Positions 17,801 through 25,406 of a stretch of DNA of 32,956 nt are shown piece by piece (the stretch's first letter is position 1; each line of letters starts with the position of its first letter). Source of the stretch: an uncultured Clostridia bacterium (lineage in GTDB: Bacteria; Bacillota; Clostridia; Oscillospirales; Acutalibacteraceae). The notes beneath the pieces were generated by a model that was given only the letters and a program-made list of their open reading frames with translations, was not told the DNA's origin and made no database searches. The stretch spans positions 1 to 32,956 of the forward strand of contig CALEII010000063.1 of the NCBI GenBank assembly GCA_937876205.1. The letters run 5' to 3'. Both the position numbers and the translations under genes were made by a program.

Positions 17801-19070
17801 TAATGTAGGTTTAGACAGAATTAAAAGTTATAAACAAACGGCATATGAAGAAAGAGGATTGAGTTTAGGCTTATTGCAACCTGTTCGTTTTGTGGGTATT
17901 GCTGACGGTAAAATAATGGGATATAGTGAGCAGTTTGTAGAAACAGGAACCAGCATAACTGTTCCGAATTATTCAATATTAAAATCAAATAAGTTTTTGG
18001 AAAAATTAGGCACTTTTGAGGGATGGTATTATGATTCAGACTGTACAGTCCCTGTGTGGGCTACATCAATTCAAGTAAATAAGCCATTAGTTTTGTATTC
18101 AAAAATCAGTACAAAAAACATAAAGCAATTACAAATCAAGTGCCCGGTAAATGTAGAAATATATGATGAAAACAATAATATGTTGTTGAAAATTAAAAAT
18201 GATGTTCTTGTTCAAAATCCAGCAAATCTTATTGTTGAGATTGAAGGATCTAAAAAAATCATATTGTTGCCGAGTGATGAGAATTACAATATAAAACTTA
18301 TTGCTACAGATTCAGGAACGATGAATTACTCTGTTACTGAAATAGAAAATGGTACTTATGTTAAGAGATTTAACTTCTATGATGTTTCGTTGTATAACGG
18401 TCAAGAGTTTTTGGGAGATATAGAAAGCGGATTGAATGTTGCTCAATCAGATTATTCTTTGACAACGAAAACAATTGAAAATAAAACAGCTGAAATTACA
18501 CCTAATGAAGTAATAGAAAAGAGTGAGATGCAGAAGCTGAATATTTCTGTAAATTGCGTAGGTAATGGTATTGTTAGCGGCAATATGCTTGTAACACAGG
18601 GAGATCATTGTGTTTTTGAAGCAATACCAAACGAGGATTCTGATTTTGACGGATGGTATTGTGATAATGAATTGTTGTCTTCAGAAAAATATTTTAGCTT
18701 CATTGTAAAAGAAAATATGTCGCTTACTGCTGTTTTTAGTGGGAATGATACTCACGAACACACTTTCAGCGAATGGGTAGTTGTAAAGGCTCCAACGGTG
18801 GCGGAAGAGGGTAGTGAGGAGAGAATTTGCTCTGTTTGCGGTGAGAAAGAAACACGAGTTATCGCAAAGCTTGAGTTCACCTCCGGTGATGTGAACTGTG
18901 ACGGCAGAATTACTGCTGCTGATGCGAGACTTGTGCTCAGAATATCTGCAAAGCTCGATAAATCTGAGGATTATAATTTACCTCTTGAAGCATTTGACGT
19001 TACAGGTGACAGCAAAATTACCGCTGCCGATGCACGACGAATTCTCCGTATTGCTGCAAAGCTTGAGTAA
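14886..19070 (+). CDS. Secreted multidomain protein: solute-binding domain, BspA leucine-rich repeats, InlB-like repeats and C-terminal dockerin
   Basis: 1394 residues. GTG at 14886 is chosen because AGGAG lies 8 bases upstream; GTGs at 14877 and 14880 are too close. Signal peptide to about residue 22 (PLAVFA). Residues about 25-148 are unrecognised. Residues about 150-376 form a type 3 extracellular solute-binding domain (MATSANFPPFEY, GIDIEIAEKIAEKL, YDIGMAGMTVTDES), the amino-acid ABC transporter type. Residues about 390-592 hold LRR_5/BspA repeats (ITSIGDYAFYNCEKL and relatives). About 600-1020 is a mostly helical unknown region. InlB-like GTFEGWYYDSDC at 1042 and FDGWYCDNEL at about 1253 follow, then an HEHTFSEW / ICSVCGEKETRVI module (about 1290-1330). 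Last comes a type I dockerin with two calcium loops (DVNCDGRITAAD and DVTGDSKITAAD). The dockerin would attach it to a cohesin scaffold. Its AT-rich codon use differs from its neighbours. Confidence 0.87.
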   Translation: MKKIISVFLAVLMFVTMFPLAVFAEQLYNIAALPQDLPIYPDENKCWVIFNEGFRNGRLEISTFNTTGDLSDTKIVWDGSLEATCNAGKISRCKQYHYDDGNWIYDREYGILTDKAIKVFASNVNIYNNSGELIISATDLYNDLLQDYTTDKTLVMATSANFPPFEYVENGNYVGIDIEIAEKIAEKLHMTLEIVDVDFNSIINGVETGKYDIGMAGMTVTDESLESVNFSTAYVTCIQVVILEEESAITTLDDLKSDGSMKFGVQQDTIADIYASAPLEEFGYGEENVVRYKTGADTVQALKNGNVDAVIMDNDSAKSLVATNEGLRILNAEWAVDEYAIAIAKKNTALLSSVNRVLTELKSDGTIDKIRNKYSSANEMNTSGTVASGACGDNLTWTLYNNGELVISGTGKMYDYDNSSEGPYHVYEYNTPWINVKEYIKIVTFNGNVTSIGDSAFSNCVNLEQIDISDSITSIGDYAFYNCEKLKEIVISEKITSIGYFYVFSGCKNLERIIGSINFVGTGIFSGCSKISEITISDGVQSVEKFAFYDCISLDKITIPASVSNILYGAFSGCEKLNTVVFGGSKEQWNKIVIEWYNDCLTTATVLFDSQISENPIAPVTVFSVYFADYLKDYTSKIANVDMPCEALIAAGGMPSLTWNTVVESIKSLTNFKIGIDEKGYYEAILLDLLANTVTSVDYDKEMIETTVKMANMLTNYLVDKNVDVTKEKLDSLDLKNLQANLQDYLTASNIQITKECFDALIDGTESTAECLDKISTYAIAMQEGQHLVSALALMAEHSDYQPLTDCLNEVATLMNASPEEMAKTVAKKGVAAKTSQVVGDYILGVIKNIFPLETIKDIINIADYGCNLIFPTSTTSEQMYRIYTLYHIEDVTKVSFKTASNNYNSNDTIANAENVVSCYDMIVRVYEHQIAECNTLAELLYKKGLLNAVKNFFSTNSSYDYQNALDWVDSYNVGLDRIKSYKQTAYEERGLSLGLLQPVRFVGIADGKIMGYSEQFVETGTSITVPNYSILKSNKFLEKLGTFEGWYYDSDCTVPVWATSIQVNKPLVLYSKISTKNIKQLQIKCPVNVEIYDENNNMLLKIKNDVLVQNPANLIVEIEGSKKIILLPSDENYNIKLIATDSGTMNYSVTEIENGTYVKRFNFYDVSLYNGQEFLGDIESGLNVAQSDYSLTTKTIENKTAEITPNEVIEKSEMQKLNISVNCVGNGIVSGNMLVTQGDHCVFEAIPNEDSDFDGWYCDNELLSSEKYFSFIVKENMSLTAVFSGNDTHEHTFSEWVVVKAPTVAEEGSEERICSVCGEKETRVIAKLEFTSGDVNCDGRITAADARLVLRISAKLDKSEDYNLPLEAFDVTGDSKITAADARRILRIAAKLE

Positions 19071-19083
19071 TTGAACAAAAATG

Positions 19084-19111
19084 AGAGGCTCACAATTGTG
19101 GGTCTCTTTTT
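19084..19111 (+). terminator. Rho-independent terminator of the dockerin-protein gene
   Basis: Stem AGAGGCTCAC / GTGGGTCTCT (two G-U pairs) around AATT, followed by a run of T, 13 bases after the stop codon. Confidence 0.88.
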
Positions 19112-19126
19112 CTGCGTAATACTGTA

Positions 19127-19155
19127 TTGATTTTATTTTATATATATATTATAAT
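19127..19155 (+). promoter_or_regulatory. Sigma-A-type promoter of the MBOAT/SGNH pair
   Basis: TTGATT (19127-19132), a 17-base spacer and a perfect TATAAT (19150-19155). Transcription would begin near 19162, which argues against the in-frame ATG at 19161 and for the ATG at 19191 as translation start. Confidence 0.7.
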
Positions 19156-19190
19156 ATATAATGAATAATTATCCGATGAAGGAATTTGTT

Positions 19191-20693
19191 ATGCAGTTTA
19201 ATTCGATTCACTTTTTAATATTTTTCCCTGTTGTGCTGTTGGTATATTTTGTTATACCGAAGAAGCTCAGGTACTTATGGCTTCTTGCCGCCAGCTACTA
19301 TTTTTATATGAGCTGGAATGTAAAGTACGCTATACTTATAGCCTTTTCTACTGTGGTGACGTACCTTTCGGCAATACTCATTGAGCAAGCAGACCTGCAA
19401 GGTGGCGGAGGCTGGCAAAAACTGAAAAAAGCAACCTTGATTATAGGCATTGGCTCAAATCTTGCCATACTTTTTATGTTCAAGTACCTTGATTTTGCAG
19501 TGGATAATCTCAATTCAATTCTTGCATTATTCGGCATTCAGACACTTGAAAACAACTTCAGTCTGCTGCTTCCCGTGGGTATATCATTTTACACGTTTCA
19601 GGCTCTGGGATATGTTATTGATGTCTACAGAAAAGATGTTCCTGCAGAATATAACCTGTTCAGATATGCGCTGTTTGTGTCATTCTTCCCGCAGCTTGTG
19701 GCAGGTCCCATTGAACGCTCGGGCAATCTTATGAAACAGCTCAATAATGTTCACAAAATAAAGCTGTGGAACTATGAACGCATTGTCAAGGGCTTTATGA
19801 TAATGATGTGGGGCTATTTTATGAAGGTAGTTGTTGCCGACAGAGCTGCAACGGTTGCAAACAATGTCTTTGATGGCTACTATGCAATGAATTCATCAGC
19901 ACTGATTCTCGGTACAGTGTTCTTTGCTCTTCAGATTTACTGCGATTTCGCAAGCTACTCAACCATTGCGGTGGGTGCTGCTCAGATTATGGGCTTTGAG
20001 CTTATGGATAACTTCGACACACCGTATTTTGCGATGTCGATAAAAGAATTCTGGCGCAGATGGCATATTTCACTGTCCACCTGGTTCAGGGATTATCTCT
20101 ATATTCCTCTTGGCGGTAACAGGCACGGAACACGCAGAAAATATGTGAATCTGCTTACAGTTTTTCTTGTAAGCGGTCTGTGGCACGGCGCTGATTGGAC
20201 TTATGTCATATGGGGCGGTCTGCACGGAGTGTATCAGATAATCGGTGACATAACAAGCCCCGCAAAGCGCAGGCTTGAAAAAAGATTCAATGTGAACACT
20301 CAGGCATTTTCATATAAGGCGGTAAAGGTGCTTATCACCTTTGCGCTGACCTGCTTTGCGTGGATATTCTTCAGAGCAGATTCTATAGGAATTGCCTTCA
20401 ATTATATTGCAAGAATTTTCACCTGCCCTGACCCCTGGGCATGGACAACAGGTATCTTCTATAACATCGGCCTTGAACAGCAGGAGATGAATATTCTGCT
20501 TATTTCGGTTGCAGTGCTTATCTTTGTTGATATTCTTAAACGCAAGAAAAATATAAGAATTGAGAATATTGCTGATAATCAGAATTTCTGGGTAAGGGGA
20601 GTTATTCTGCTTATGCTGATTTTTGCCGTTGTCATTTTCGGCGCATACGGTATGAGCTTTGATGCACAGCAATTCATATATTTCCAGTTTTAA
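19191..20693 (+). CDS. MBOAT-family membrane O-acyltransferase (AlgI/DltB-like)
   Basis: 500 residues from ATG at 19191, which has AAGGA seven bases upstream and gives the family-typical N-terminus MQFNSIHFLIFFPVVLL. An in-frame ATG 30 bases earlier lacks a ribosome site. About ten membrane segments. Hallmarks are FFPQLVAGPIER, the MSIKEFWRRWHISLSTWFRD segment and SGLWHGADWTYVIWGG with the catalytic histidine. These proteins pass acyl groups across the membrane to a polymer or to a partner: AlgI in alginate acetylation, DltB in teichoic acid D-alanylation, PatA/OatA-like systems in wall acetylation. The partner SGNH gene follows 11 bases later. No dlt adenylation or carrier genes are near, so acetylation is likelier than D-alanylation. 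Confidence 0.9.
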   Translation: MQFNSIHFLIFFPVVLLVYFVIPKKLRYLWLLAASYYFYMSWNVKYAILIAFSTVVTYLSAILIEQADLQGGGGWQKLKKATLIIGIGSNLAILFMFKYLDFAVDNLNSILALFGIQTLENNFSLLLPVGISFYTFQALGYVIDVYRKDVPAEYNLFRYALFVSFFPQLVAGPIERSGNLMKQLNNVHKIKLWNYERIVKGFMIMMWGYFMKVVVADRAATVANNVFDGYYAMNSSALILGTVFFALQIYCDFASYSTIAVGAAQIMGFELMDNFDTPYFAMSIKEFWRRWHISLSTWFRDYLYIPLGGNRHGTRRKYVNLLTVFLVSGLWHGADWTYVIWGGLHGVYQIIGDITSPAKRRLEKRFNVNTQAFSYKAVKVLITFALTCFAWIFFRADSIGIAFNYIARIFTCPDPWAWTTGIFYNIGLEQQEMNILLISVAVLIFVDILKRKKNIRIENIADNQNFWVRGVILLMLIFAVVIFGAYGMSFDAQQFIYFQF

Positions 20694-20704
20694 GGTGACA
20701 AAAG

Positions 20705-22186
20705 ATGAAGAAGAATTTTTCAAAAATAACGGCATTTCTGCTTGCGTTTGTAATACTTTTCACAAGTGCCGTATATGTGCTTGACTTCAAATATCTTGAC
20801 AGTATCTATAAGGTTGATTCATTTTATGAACTTGAGGACAACACTGTTGATGTTCTCGTTCTTGGCTCAAGTCACGCATATCAGGGCATAAATACAGCAG
20901 TTCTGTGGCGTGAATACGGTATATCTGCATTCAATTTCTGCGGTGCCGCACAGCCCATATGGAACACATATTACTATCTTGAAGAGGCACTGAAAACACA
21001 GACGCCCAAAGCCATAATTCTTGACACCTATTATGTGTATATGAGTGATGATTATACCGATGCGAGCACTGCAGTCAAGAATACATACGGACTTAAGTGG
21101 TCAGAAACAAAAAAGGAAGCCATAAAAGCAAGCTTTAATCAGGAAAAGGTCGGCAAGCAGTATTTCTTTGAAATATTACAGTATCATTCACGCTATTCAG
21201 ACCTTTCGAAGACTGATTTCAGCCCCTATCAGGCAAATAAGGATATGTATGAAAATCACAAGGGATTTTACTGCTATTTCAAGAGTGCGGAAGTGCCTGA
21301 GGAGAATTATTCATATGTGAAAAGCTACCGTCAGCTGAGTGAAAAGGTCGAGATGTATTACAGAAAGATTTTTGAGCTTGCAAACAGCAAAGGAATTCCT
21401 GTGATTGCGACTGCGATACCTTTTAAATCTGACAGTAAGCTTCAGGAGAGCTACAATGAGGCAAGATATATTGCAGAGAAAGAGTACGGTGCTGAGTTTT
21501 ATAATTTTATGGCAGAGTATAAGAACGAGCTCGGTCTTGACTATAAGAAGGATTTTGCCGACTCACAGCATCTGAATCATATGGGTAATACAAAGCTGTC
21601 GCAATTCTTTGGCAAAATACTCAGAGAGGATTACGGTGTTCCTGACAGGCGTGGCGATGAAAAATATCAGTCCTGGGAAGCTGATGCCGAGGTTTATTAT
21701 AATCAGCTTGAAAATTATGCCGTGTCAAAAATCAATAAATTTGAAGAATATGCAGATGTTTTCAGAAATGAACGCTATACAGTTGTTATGACATCTTCAT
21801 TCAACACGATTGAGGATATCAATGACGGCGCACTGGGCAGAATGGTGTACTTCTGCAAGCTGCTGGGTATCCCTGAGGGCGAATATGCCGCAGGCGGTAT
21901 GTGGGTTTTTGAAGGCGGAGAGCAGGTGTATTACAACAGCTGTAATGCAGAAAATTTCAGAAAGGTTGTCAATTTCAAGGGCTACGGTGCAATTGAAATA
22001 AACAAGACAGAGATGATTTTTGATGAAGAAACGCAGGATACTTTCTTCTCATACAGAATAATGGATAAACAAAAGTCCGTGACAAAATTTGACCACGGAC
22101 TGAACATATTCGTTTTTGATAATTTTACACAGACCAAGGTTGACCTGATAGCCCTGAACTACAACAACAATGCAATAAGCAGGTAA
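20705..22186 (+). CDS. Membrane-anchored SGNH/GDSL-like hydrolase, acyltransfer partner of the MBOAT protein
   Basis: 493 residues, ATG after TTTTAAGGTGACAAAAG. One N-terminal membrane anchor (about 8-27) places the rest outside. An SGNH-type active site is visible: GSSH at 54-57 (nucleophile S55 or S56) in a VLVLGSSHAYQGI context, and D286-x-x-H289 in DSQHLNHMG. The layout resembles DltD and AlgJ/AlgX-like proteins, which receive acyl groups from an MBOAT protein and place them on an extracellular polymer. It is translationally close to the MBOAT gene and shares its promoter. The residues after about 330 (YYNQLENYAVSKINKFEEY onward) are a C-terminal domain I do not recognise. The acceptor polymer may be the one built by the upstream sugar operon. 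Confidence 0.8.
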   Translation: MKKNFSKITAFLLAFVILFTSAVYVLDFKYLDSIYKVDSFYELEDNTVDVLVLGSSHAYQGINTAVLWREYGISAFNFCGAAQPIWNTYYYLEEALKTQTPKAIILDTYYVYMSDDYTDASTAVKNTYGLKWSETKKEAIKASFNQEKVGKQYFFEILQYHSRYSDLSKTDFSPYQANKDMYENHKGFYCYFKSAEVPEENYSYVKSYRQLSEKVEMYYRKIFELANSKGIPVIATAIPFKSDSKLQESYNEARYIAEKEYGAEFYNFMAEYKNELGLDYKKDFADSQHLNHMGNTKLSQFFGKILREDYGVPDRRGDEKYQSWEADAEVYYNQLENYAVSKINKFEEYADVFRNERYTVVMTSSFNTIEDINDGALGRMVYFCKLLGIPEGEYAAGGMWVFEGGEQVYYNSCNAENFRKVVNFKGYGAIEINKTEMIFDEETQDTFFSYRIMDKQKSVTKFDHGLNIFVFDNFTQTKVDLIALNYNNNAISR

Positions 22187-22373
22187 ACAATAATTTAGCG
22201 GAGCTAAATTATTGTAAAGTAATAGGTAAGAAGTAAGAGTGAAGAAGTTCGGGCGGGACACCCGCACCCGATTATAAATAGGGTAAGGGGCAACGCCCCT
22301 TCCACACTTATTCACTATTACCTATTACTTCTTACTTCAACAATAATTTATCGCACAGCGATAAATTATTGTT
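22187..22373. repeat. 187-bp palindrome-ended MITE-like element
   Basis: Both ends are near-identical perfect hairpins. On the left, ACAATAATTTAGC-GGA-GCTAAATTATTGT (22187-22215). On the right, a 16-bp stem AACAATAATTTATCGC with loop ACA (22339-22373). Inside each lies a related inverted region: GTAATAGGTAAGAAGTAAG on the left, and GAAGTAAGAAGTAATAGG when the right end is read in reverse. The centre is GC-rich with further small hairpins (AAGGGGC-AAC-GCCCCTT and a GGGCGGG/CCCG pair). There is no transposase and no plausible gene. The element begins at the stop of the SGNH gene and its right hairpin contains the stop of the PfkB gene, so it probably also serves as terminator for both. Confidence 0.7.
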
Positions 22374-23259
22374 TATAGAATTCCTCAATATACCTCTCAA
22401 CATCCTCCCTCGTACCTTTGAAAGGTCCGGGGGTTTCCATTTTCAGCGAAACAGTAGCAGTTGCCGTAAGGAGAGCTTCTTCCATTGTGTGCGTGAGTCT
22501 TTCATTGATGTAAGCCGCAAATGTTGTATCGCCTCTGCCTGTTCTTCCGCTTAAGTTTCTTGCCTTTATGGGGCAGGCGCAGAATTTTTCACCGTCATAT
22601 GCTATAACCTCTGTGTTGTGTGTGATTACGATTTCCTTTGCACCCCAGGAGTGAAGCAGCTTTGCAGCTTCATAACGGTCTTCAAGTCCCGTGAGAATTT
22701 CAGCTTCTGCGGCATCTGTTTTCAGAAAATGGATATAGGGGAGCATTTCTTTTTTGTCTTTCCAGTCTTCAAAGAACATTGTTCCCTCATTGTCGGTGTC
22801 TACATGGCGCAGACAAGCCTGAACATCAACGGCAACCTTGCCTCTTTCTGCCATTGATTTTATCATTTCGTTTGTGAAATCACCGTAAACGAGCCCTGCA
22901 AAGTGGAAAATGTCTGCTGTGACATCCTCGGGAATGTCATCAGGCTCAAAGGGAGAGCCCACAGAGGTGCAGACACACTTTCTTCTCTCTTTGTCAGGTG
23001 TAAAATACTGATTATACATATTTGAAGAGCTTTCACAGTCTATGCAGAGAATGTTCTCTTCGGGTACTGTGAATGCTTTGAGTCGTTCCTGGTCTTTTTT
23101 TGCAACTCTTGTCAAAGCCAGCACATTATGCCCCAGAGCATAAGCTGAAGCAGAAGAAAAAATGACTGCACCGCCGGGGCTTCTTATCTCATTGCCCAGA
23201 TGGTCAACATTTCTGTCCATTGTGATATGACCTATAATAACTGATGAATAATGCTTCAT
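22366..23259 (-). CDS. PfkB-family carbohydrate/nucleoside kinase
   Basis: 297 residues, ATG after AAGGAGTTAAAT. Ribokinase-fold marks are an N-terminal GHITMDRNV, SPGGAVIFSSASAYALG at 27-43 (the substrate-binding glycine pair) and the C-terminal signature SGRTGRGDTTFAAY (237-250), in which D244 is the catalytic base and GAGD is replaced by GRGD. It phosphorylates a sugar or nucleoside with ATP; the substrate cannot be told. It is a separate minus-strand unit with its own promoter. Its last codons lie inside the right hairpin of the repeat element, so the C-terminus (FYKQ) may have been shaped by that insertion. Confidence 0.85.
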   Translation of the reverse strand: MKHYSSVIIGHITMDRNVDHLGNEIRSPGGAVIFSSASAYALGHNVLALTRVAKKDQERLKAFTVPEENILCIDCESSSNMYNQYFTPDKERRKCVCTSVGSPFEPDDIPEDVTADIFHFAGLVYGDFTNEMIKSMAERGKVAVDVQACLRHVDTDNEGTMFFEDWKDKKEMLPYIHFLKTDAAEAEILTGLEDRYEAAKLLHSWGAKEIVITHNTEVIAYDGEKFCACPIKARNLSGRTGRGDTTFAAYINERLTHTMEEALLTATATVSLKMETPGPFKGTREDVERYIEEFYKQ

Positions 23260-23287
23260 ATTTAACTCCTTGATATTATTTTTTTAT

Positions 23288-23316
23288 ATTATACCATTTA
23301 TTTAACATAATAGCAA
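23288..23316 (-). promoter_or_regulatory. Sigma-A-type promoter of the PfkB gene
   Basis: On the minus strand TTGCTA (23316-23311), 17 bases, then a perfect TATAAT (23293-23288), just after the terminator of the oxidoreductase gene. Confidence 0.6.
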
Positions 23317-23317
23317 T

Positions 23318-23347
23318 AAAAAATGCCACAGTAACAAGACTGTGGCA
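23318..23347 (-). terminator. Rho-independent terminator of the oxidoreductase gene
   Basis: Read on the minus strand, a 9-bp stem TGCCACAGT / ACTGTGGCA with a 6-base loop is followed by six T. It lies 11 bases after the stop codon. Confidence 0.9.
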
Positions 23348-23358
23348 AAAACTGTTTA

Positions 23359-24513
23359 TCAGATTTCAGGAATATCAACTGTTACTTCCTTGCCCTCTCT
23401 TGCTGAGCGGACAATACCGTCGATAATAGCCTGATTGTAGATAATCTGGCTTGAGGGAACGGGTGCGGGAAGACCGTACTTGACAGCGTCGATGAATGAA
23501 CGAATTTTCTTGTCGAAATTGTCAGCATCGTTATCCTTTTCGGGAATAACAGTTTCAACCTTTTCTCCTGCAACATCGTGATAAATCTTGAGAGGACCGC
23601 CGATTGAGCCGTTCCAGCACTCTGTTGAGGGAATGCGGAGTGAACCCTTTGTACCCATGATAATTGTGTCACCCGGAGTGTCAAGGTGCATATCCCATGC
23701 AATTCTGAAGTCGAGGATTATGCCGCCTTCAAGACGGATAAAGCCTGCACCGAAATCATCAACGCTGAACTTCTCTGCATATTCGGGATGGTTGGGATAT
23801 GTAGCAGGATTCTTGCCGAAGAAATCAGACATATAACCTGATACTGTAAGGGGCTTGGGATAGCCGACAGCATTGAGAACCATATCGAGTGAATAGCAAC
23901 CGATGTCAGCAAGAGCGCCGATACCTGCTGTTTCGTCTTCTATAAATGATGTTCCGTAAGGCGTGGGGATACCCTTTCTTCTTCCGCCACCTGTCTGGAT
24001 GTAATAAATCTGACCGAGCTCGCCTGATTCAACAACCTTTTTAACCATTTTCATATTCTCGTCAAATCTGGGCTGGAAGCCGATTGAAAGAACCTTGCCA
24101 CTTGCCTTTTCTGCTCTGCAGATAGCAACAGCTTCTTCTGTTGTGACACACATAGGCTTTTCAAGAAGAACGTGAACGCCGTGTTCAAGAGCATAAATGG
24201 TACAGGGCGCGTGCTGTCTGTTATATGTACATACACTTACTGCATCAATGTCTTTTTCGTTGTCAATAAGCTCACGGTCGCTGTTGTAGATACGTGCACC
24301 TTCAATGCCGTTATCCTTTGCGAACTTTTCTGCCTTGCCGGGAACGATATCAGCAAGAGCAACGATTTCAACATCGGGGCATCTCTGATAACATGCTGCA
24401 TGAGCTTCTGCAATCCAGCCTGTACCGATGATACCTACTTTGACTTTTTTTGAAGCATCGACCACATGCTCCTCAGTGTCTGTTTTGAAACGGTCAAGAA
24501 TATTGTCTGCCAT
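23359..24513 (-). CDS. Gfo/Idh/MocA-family NAD(P)-dependent oxidoreductase
   Basis: 384 residues. The start is set at ATG 24513 (MADNILDRF) because GGAGGT lies eight bases upstream; an in-frame ATG 30 bases earlier lacks one. The Rossmann motif GIIGTGWIAEAH (27-38) and the family EKP (E118-K119-P120 in HVLLEKPM) are present, followed by an ADIGCYSLDMVL segment in the place of the catalytic D-x-G-x-H-x-x-D, where the histidine is replaced by tyrosine. The C-terminal substrate domain covers about residues 145-380. Such enzymes oxidise or epimerise sugars, inositols or sugar acids. The adjacent PfkB kinase suggests a small sugar-catabolism group, although each gene has its own promoter. Confidence 0.87.
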   Translation of the reverse strand: MADNILDRFKTDTEEHVVDASKKVKVGIIGTGWIAEAHAACYQRCPDVEIVALADIVPGKAEKFAKDNGIEGARIYNSDRELIDNEKDIDAVSVCTYNRQHAPCTIYALEHGVHVLLEKPMCVTTEEAVAICRAEKASGKVLSIGFQPRFDENMKMVKKVVESGELGQIYYIQTGGGRRKGIPTPYGTSFIEDETAGIGALADIGCYSLDMVLNAVGYPKPLTVSGYMSDFFGKNPATYPNHPEYAEKFSVDDFGAGFIRLEGGIILDFRIAWDMHLDTPGDTIIMGTKGSLRIPSTECWNGSIGGPLKIYHDVAGEKVETVIPEKDNDADNFDKKIRSFIDAVKYGLPAPVPSSQIIYNQAIIDGIVRSAREGKEVTVDIPEI

Positions 24514-24548
24514 ATTTAATACCTCCGCAGATATTATTTTCACTTGTT

Positions 24549-24577
24549 ATATTAGCACAATCGTTCACCAATTACAA
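24549..24577 (-). promoter_or_regulatory. Possible promoter of the oxidoreductase gene
   Basis: On the minus strand TTGTAA (24577-24572), 17 bases, then TAATAT (24554-24549), about 36 bases before the start codon. Confidence 0.4.
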
Positions 24578-24584
24578 GCATATT

Positions 24585-25259
24585 TCAGTCCATTTCTGCA
24601 ATACTTTTTTTTATTTCAGACATTTTTCTGTCAAGCTCGGCATTGATTTCGGCGCACTTCTTCAGCTCTTCCTGAACCTGGACGGCGTTTTTAATGTCTT
24701 TTTTATAAACAAGCTGATGCTCAAGACTTGCCCAGAAATCCATTGCAATTGTTCTCAGCTGAATTTCTGCACGCATGGGCTTTTTTTCATTTTCAAGGAA
24801 AATGGGAACCTCAACGATAAGGTGAAGACTTCTGTAACCGCCGTCTTTTGGCTCTTTTATGTAGTCCTTTATTTCGATAAGCGTTATATCATCCTGACTC
24901 AGGAAAGACTCTGCAAGATGATATACGTCATCTATAAAGGTGCATATGACACGGATACCTGCAACGTCATATATATTCTTTTCAACGGCTTCGCAGGTGA
25001 CGGGCAGATTTTTTCTCTGCAGCTTTTCTGTAATGCTTTCAACAGATTTCAGCCTGCTTTTTACTGAAGCTATGGGATTTCTGTCGTGAGCGAGTGAAAA
25101 CTGCTCGTTAAGAACATTGAATTTTGTTTCTATTTCCATTATTGCACAGCGATAGTATGCCATAAGTGTTTTCAGCGGCAGAGTCTGCTCTTCAATCCAT
25201 TTTTTTGTTTTTTCGTCTGTAAGTATATTCAGTCCGCTTATTGAGGACTTGTAATCCAT
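24585..25259 (-). CDS. Small alarmone synthetase (RelA/SpoT synthetase domain, RelQ/YjbM type)
   Basis: 224 residues, the length of stand-alone (p)ppGpp synthetases; there is no hydrolase, TGS or ACT domain. ATG after GGAAGAAATAATT. Synthetase motifs are visible: RLKSVESITEKLQRK (69-83), YDVAGIRVIC with metal-binding D98, KEPKDGGYRSLH (135-146) and AEIQLRTIAMDFWASLEH (164-181) with E165. The enzyme moves pyrophosphate from ATP to GTP or GDP, giving (p)ppGpp in stress. The C-terminal helix (about 190-224) matches the tetramer-forming end of RelQ. It is the last housekeeping-looking gene before the decayed island. Confidence 0.92.
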   Translation of the reverse strand: MDYKSSISGLNILTDEKTKKWIEEQTLPLKTLMAYYRCAIMEIETKFNVLNEQFSLAHDRNPIASVKSRLKSVESITEKLQRKNLPVTCEAVEKNIYDVAGIRVICTFIDDVYHLAESFLSQDDITLIEIKDYIKEPKDGGYRSLHLIVEVPIFLENEKKPMRAEIQLRTIAMDFWASLEHQLVYKKDIKNAVQVQEELKKCAEINAELDRKMSEIKKSIAEMD

Positions 25260-25406
25260 AATTATTTCTTCCTTAATAAAGTTTTAATAGATAATTTCAT
25301 ATCTTCACAGCGGCAGTTTCGCTATAAACTGGCCGCCGTTGTTTGTTTTTGATCGTCAATCATAGAACCGTCCGAAACCGTTTAAAACATCTTTTTTCAG
25401 AGGTTT

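Noticed and set aside
22049..22315. Minus-strand 88-codon frame across the repeat element
   Set aside because: It translates the MITE-like hairpins and the end of the SGNH gene on the wrong strand; such frames are usual artefacts of this kind of repeat.
25280..25400. Hairpin CAGTTT/AAACTG and GC-rich arms between the alarmone synthetase and the small unknown gene as a riboswitch or terminator
   Set aside because: No T tract follows on either strand and no known riboswitch core could be recognised.
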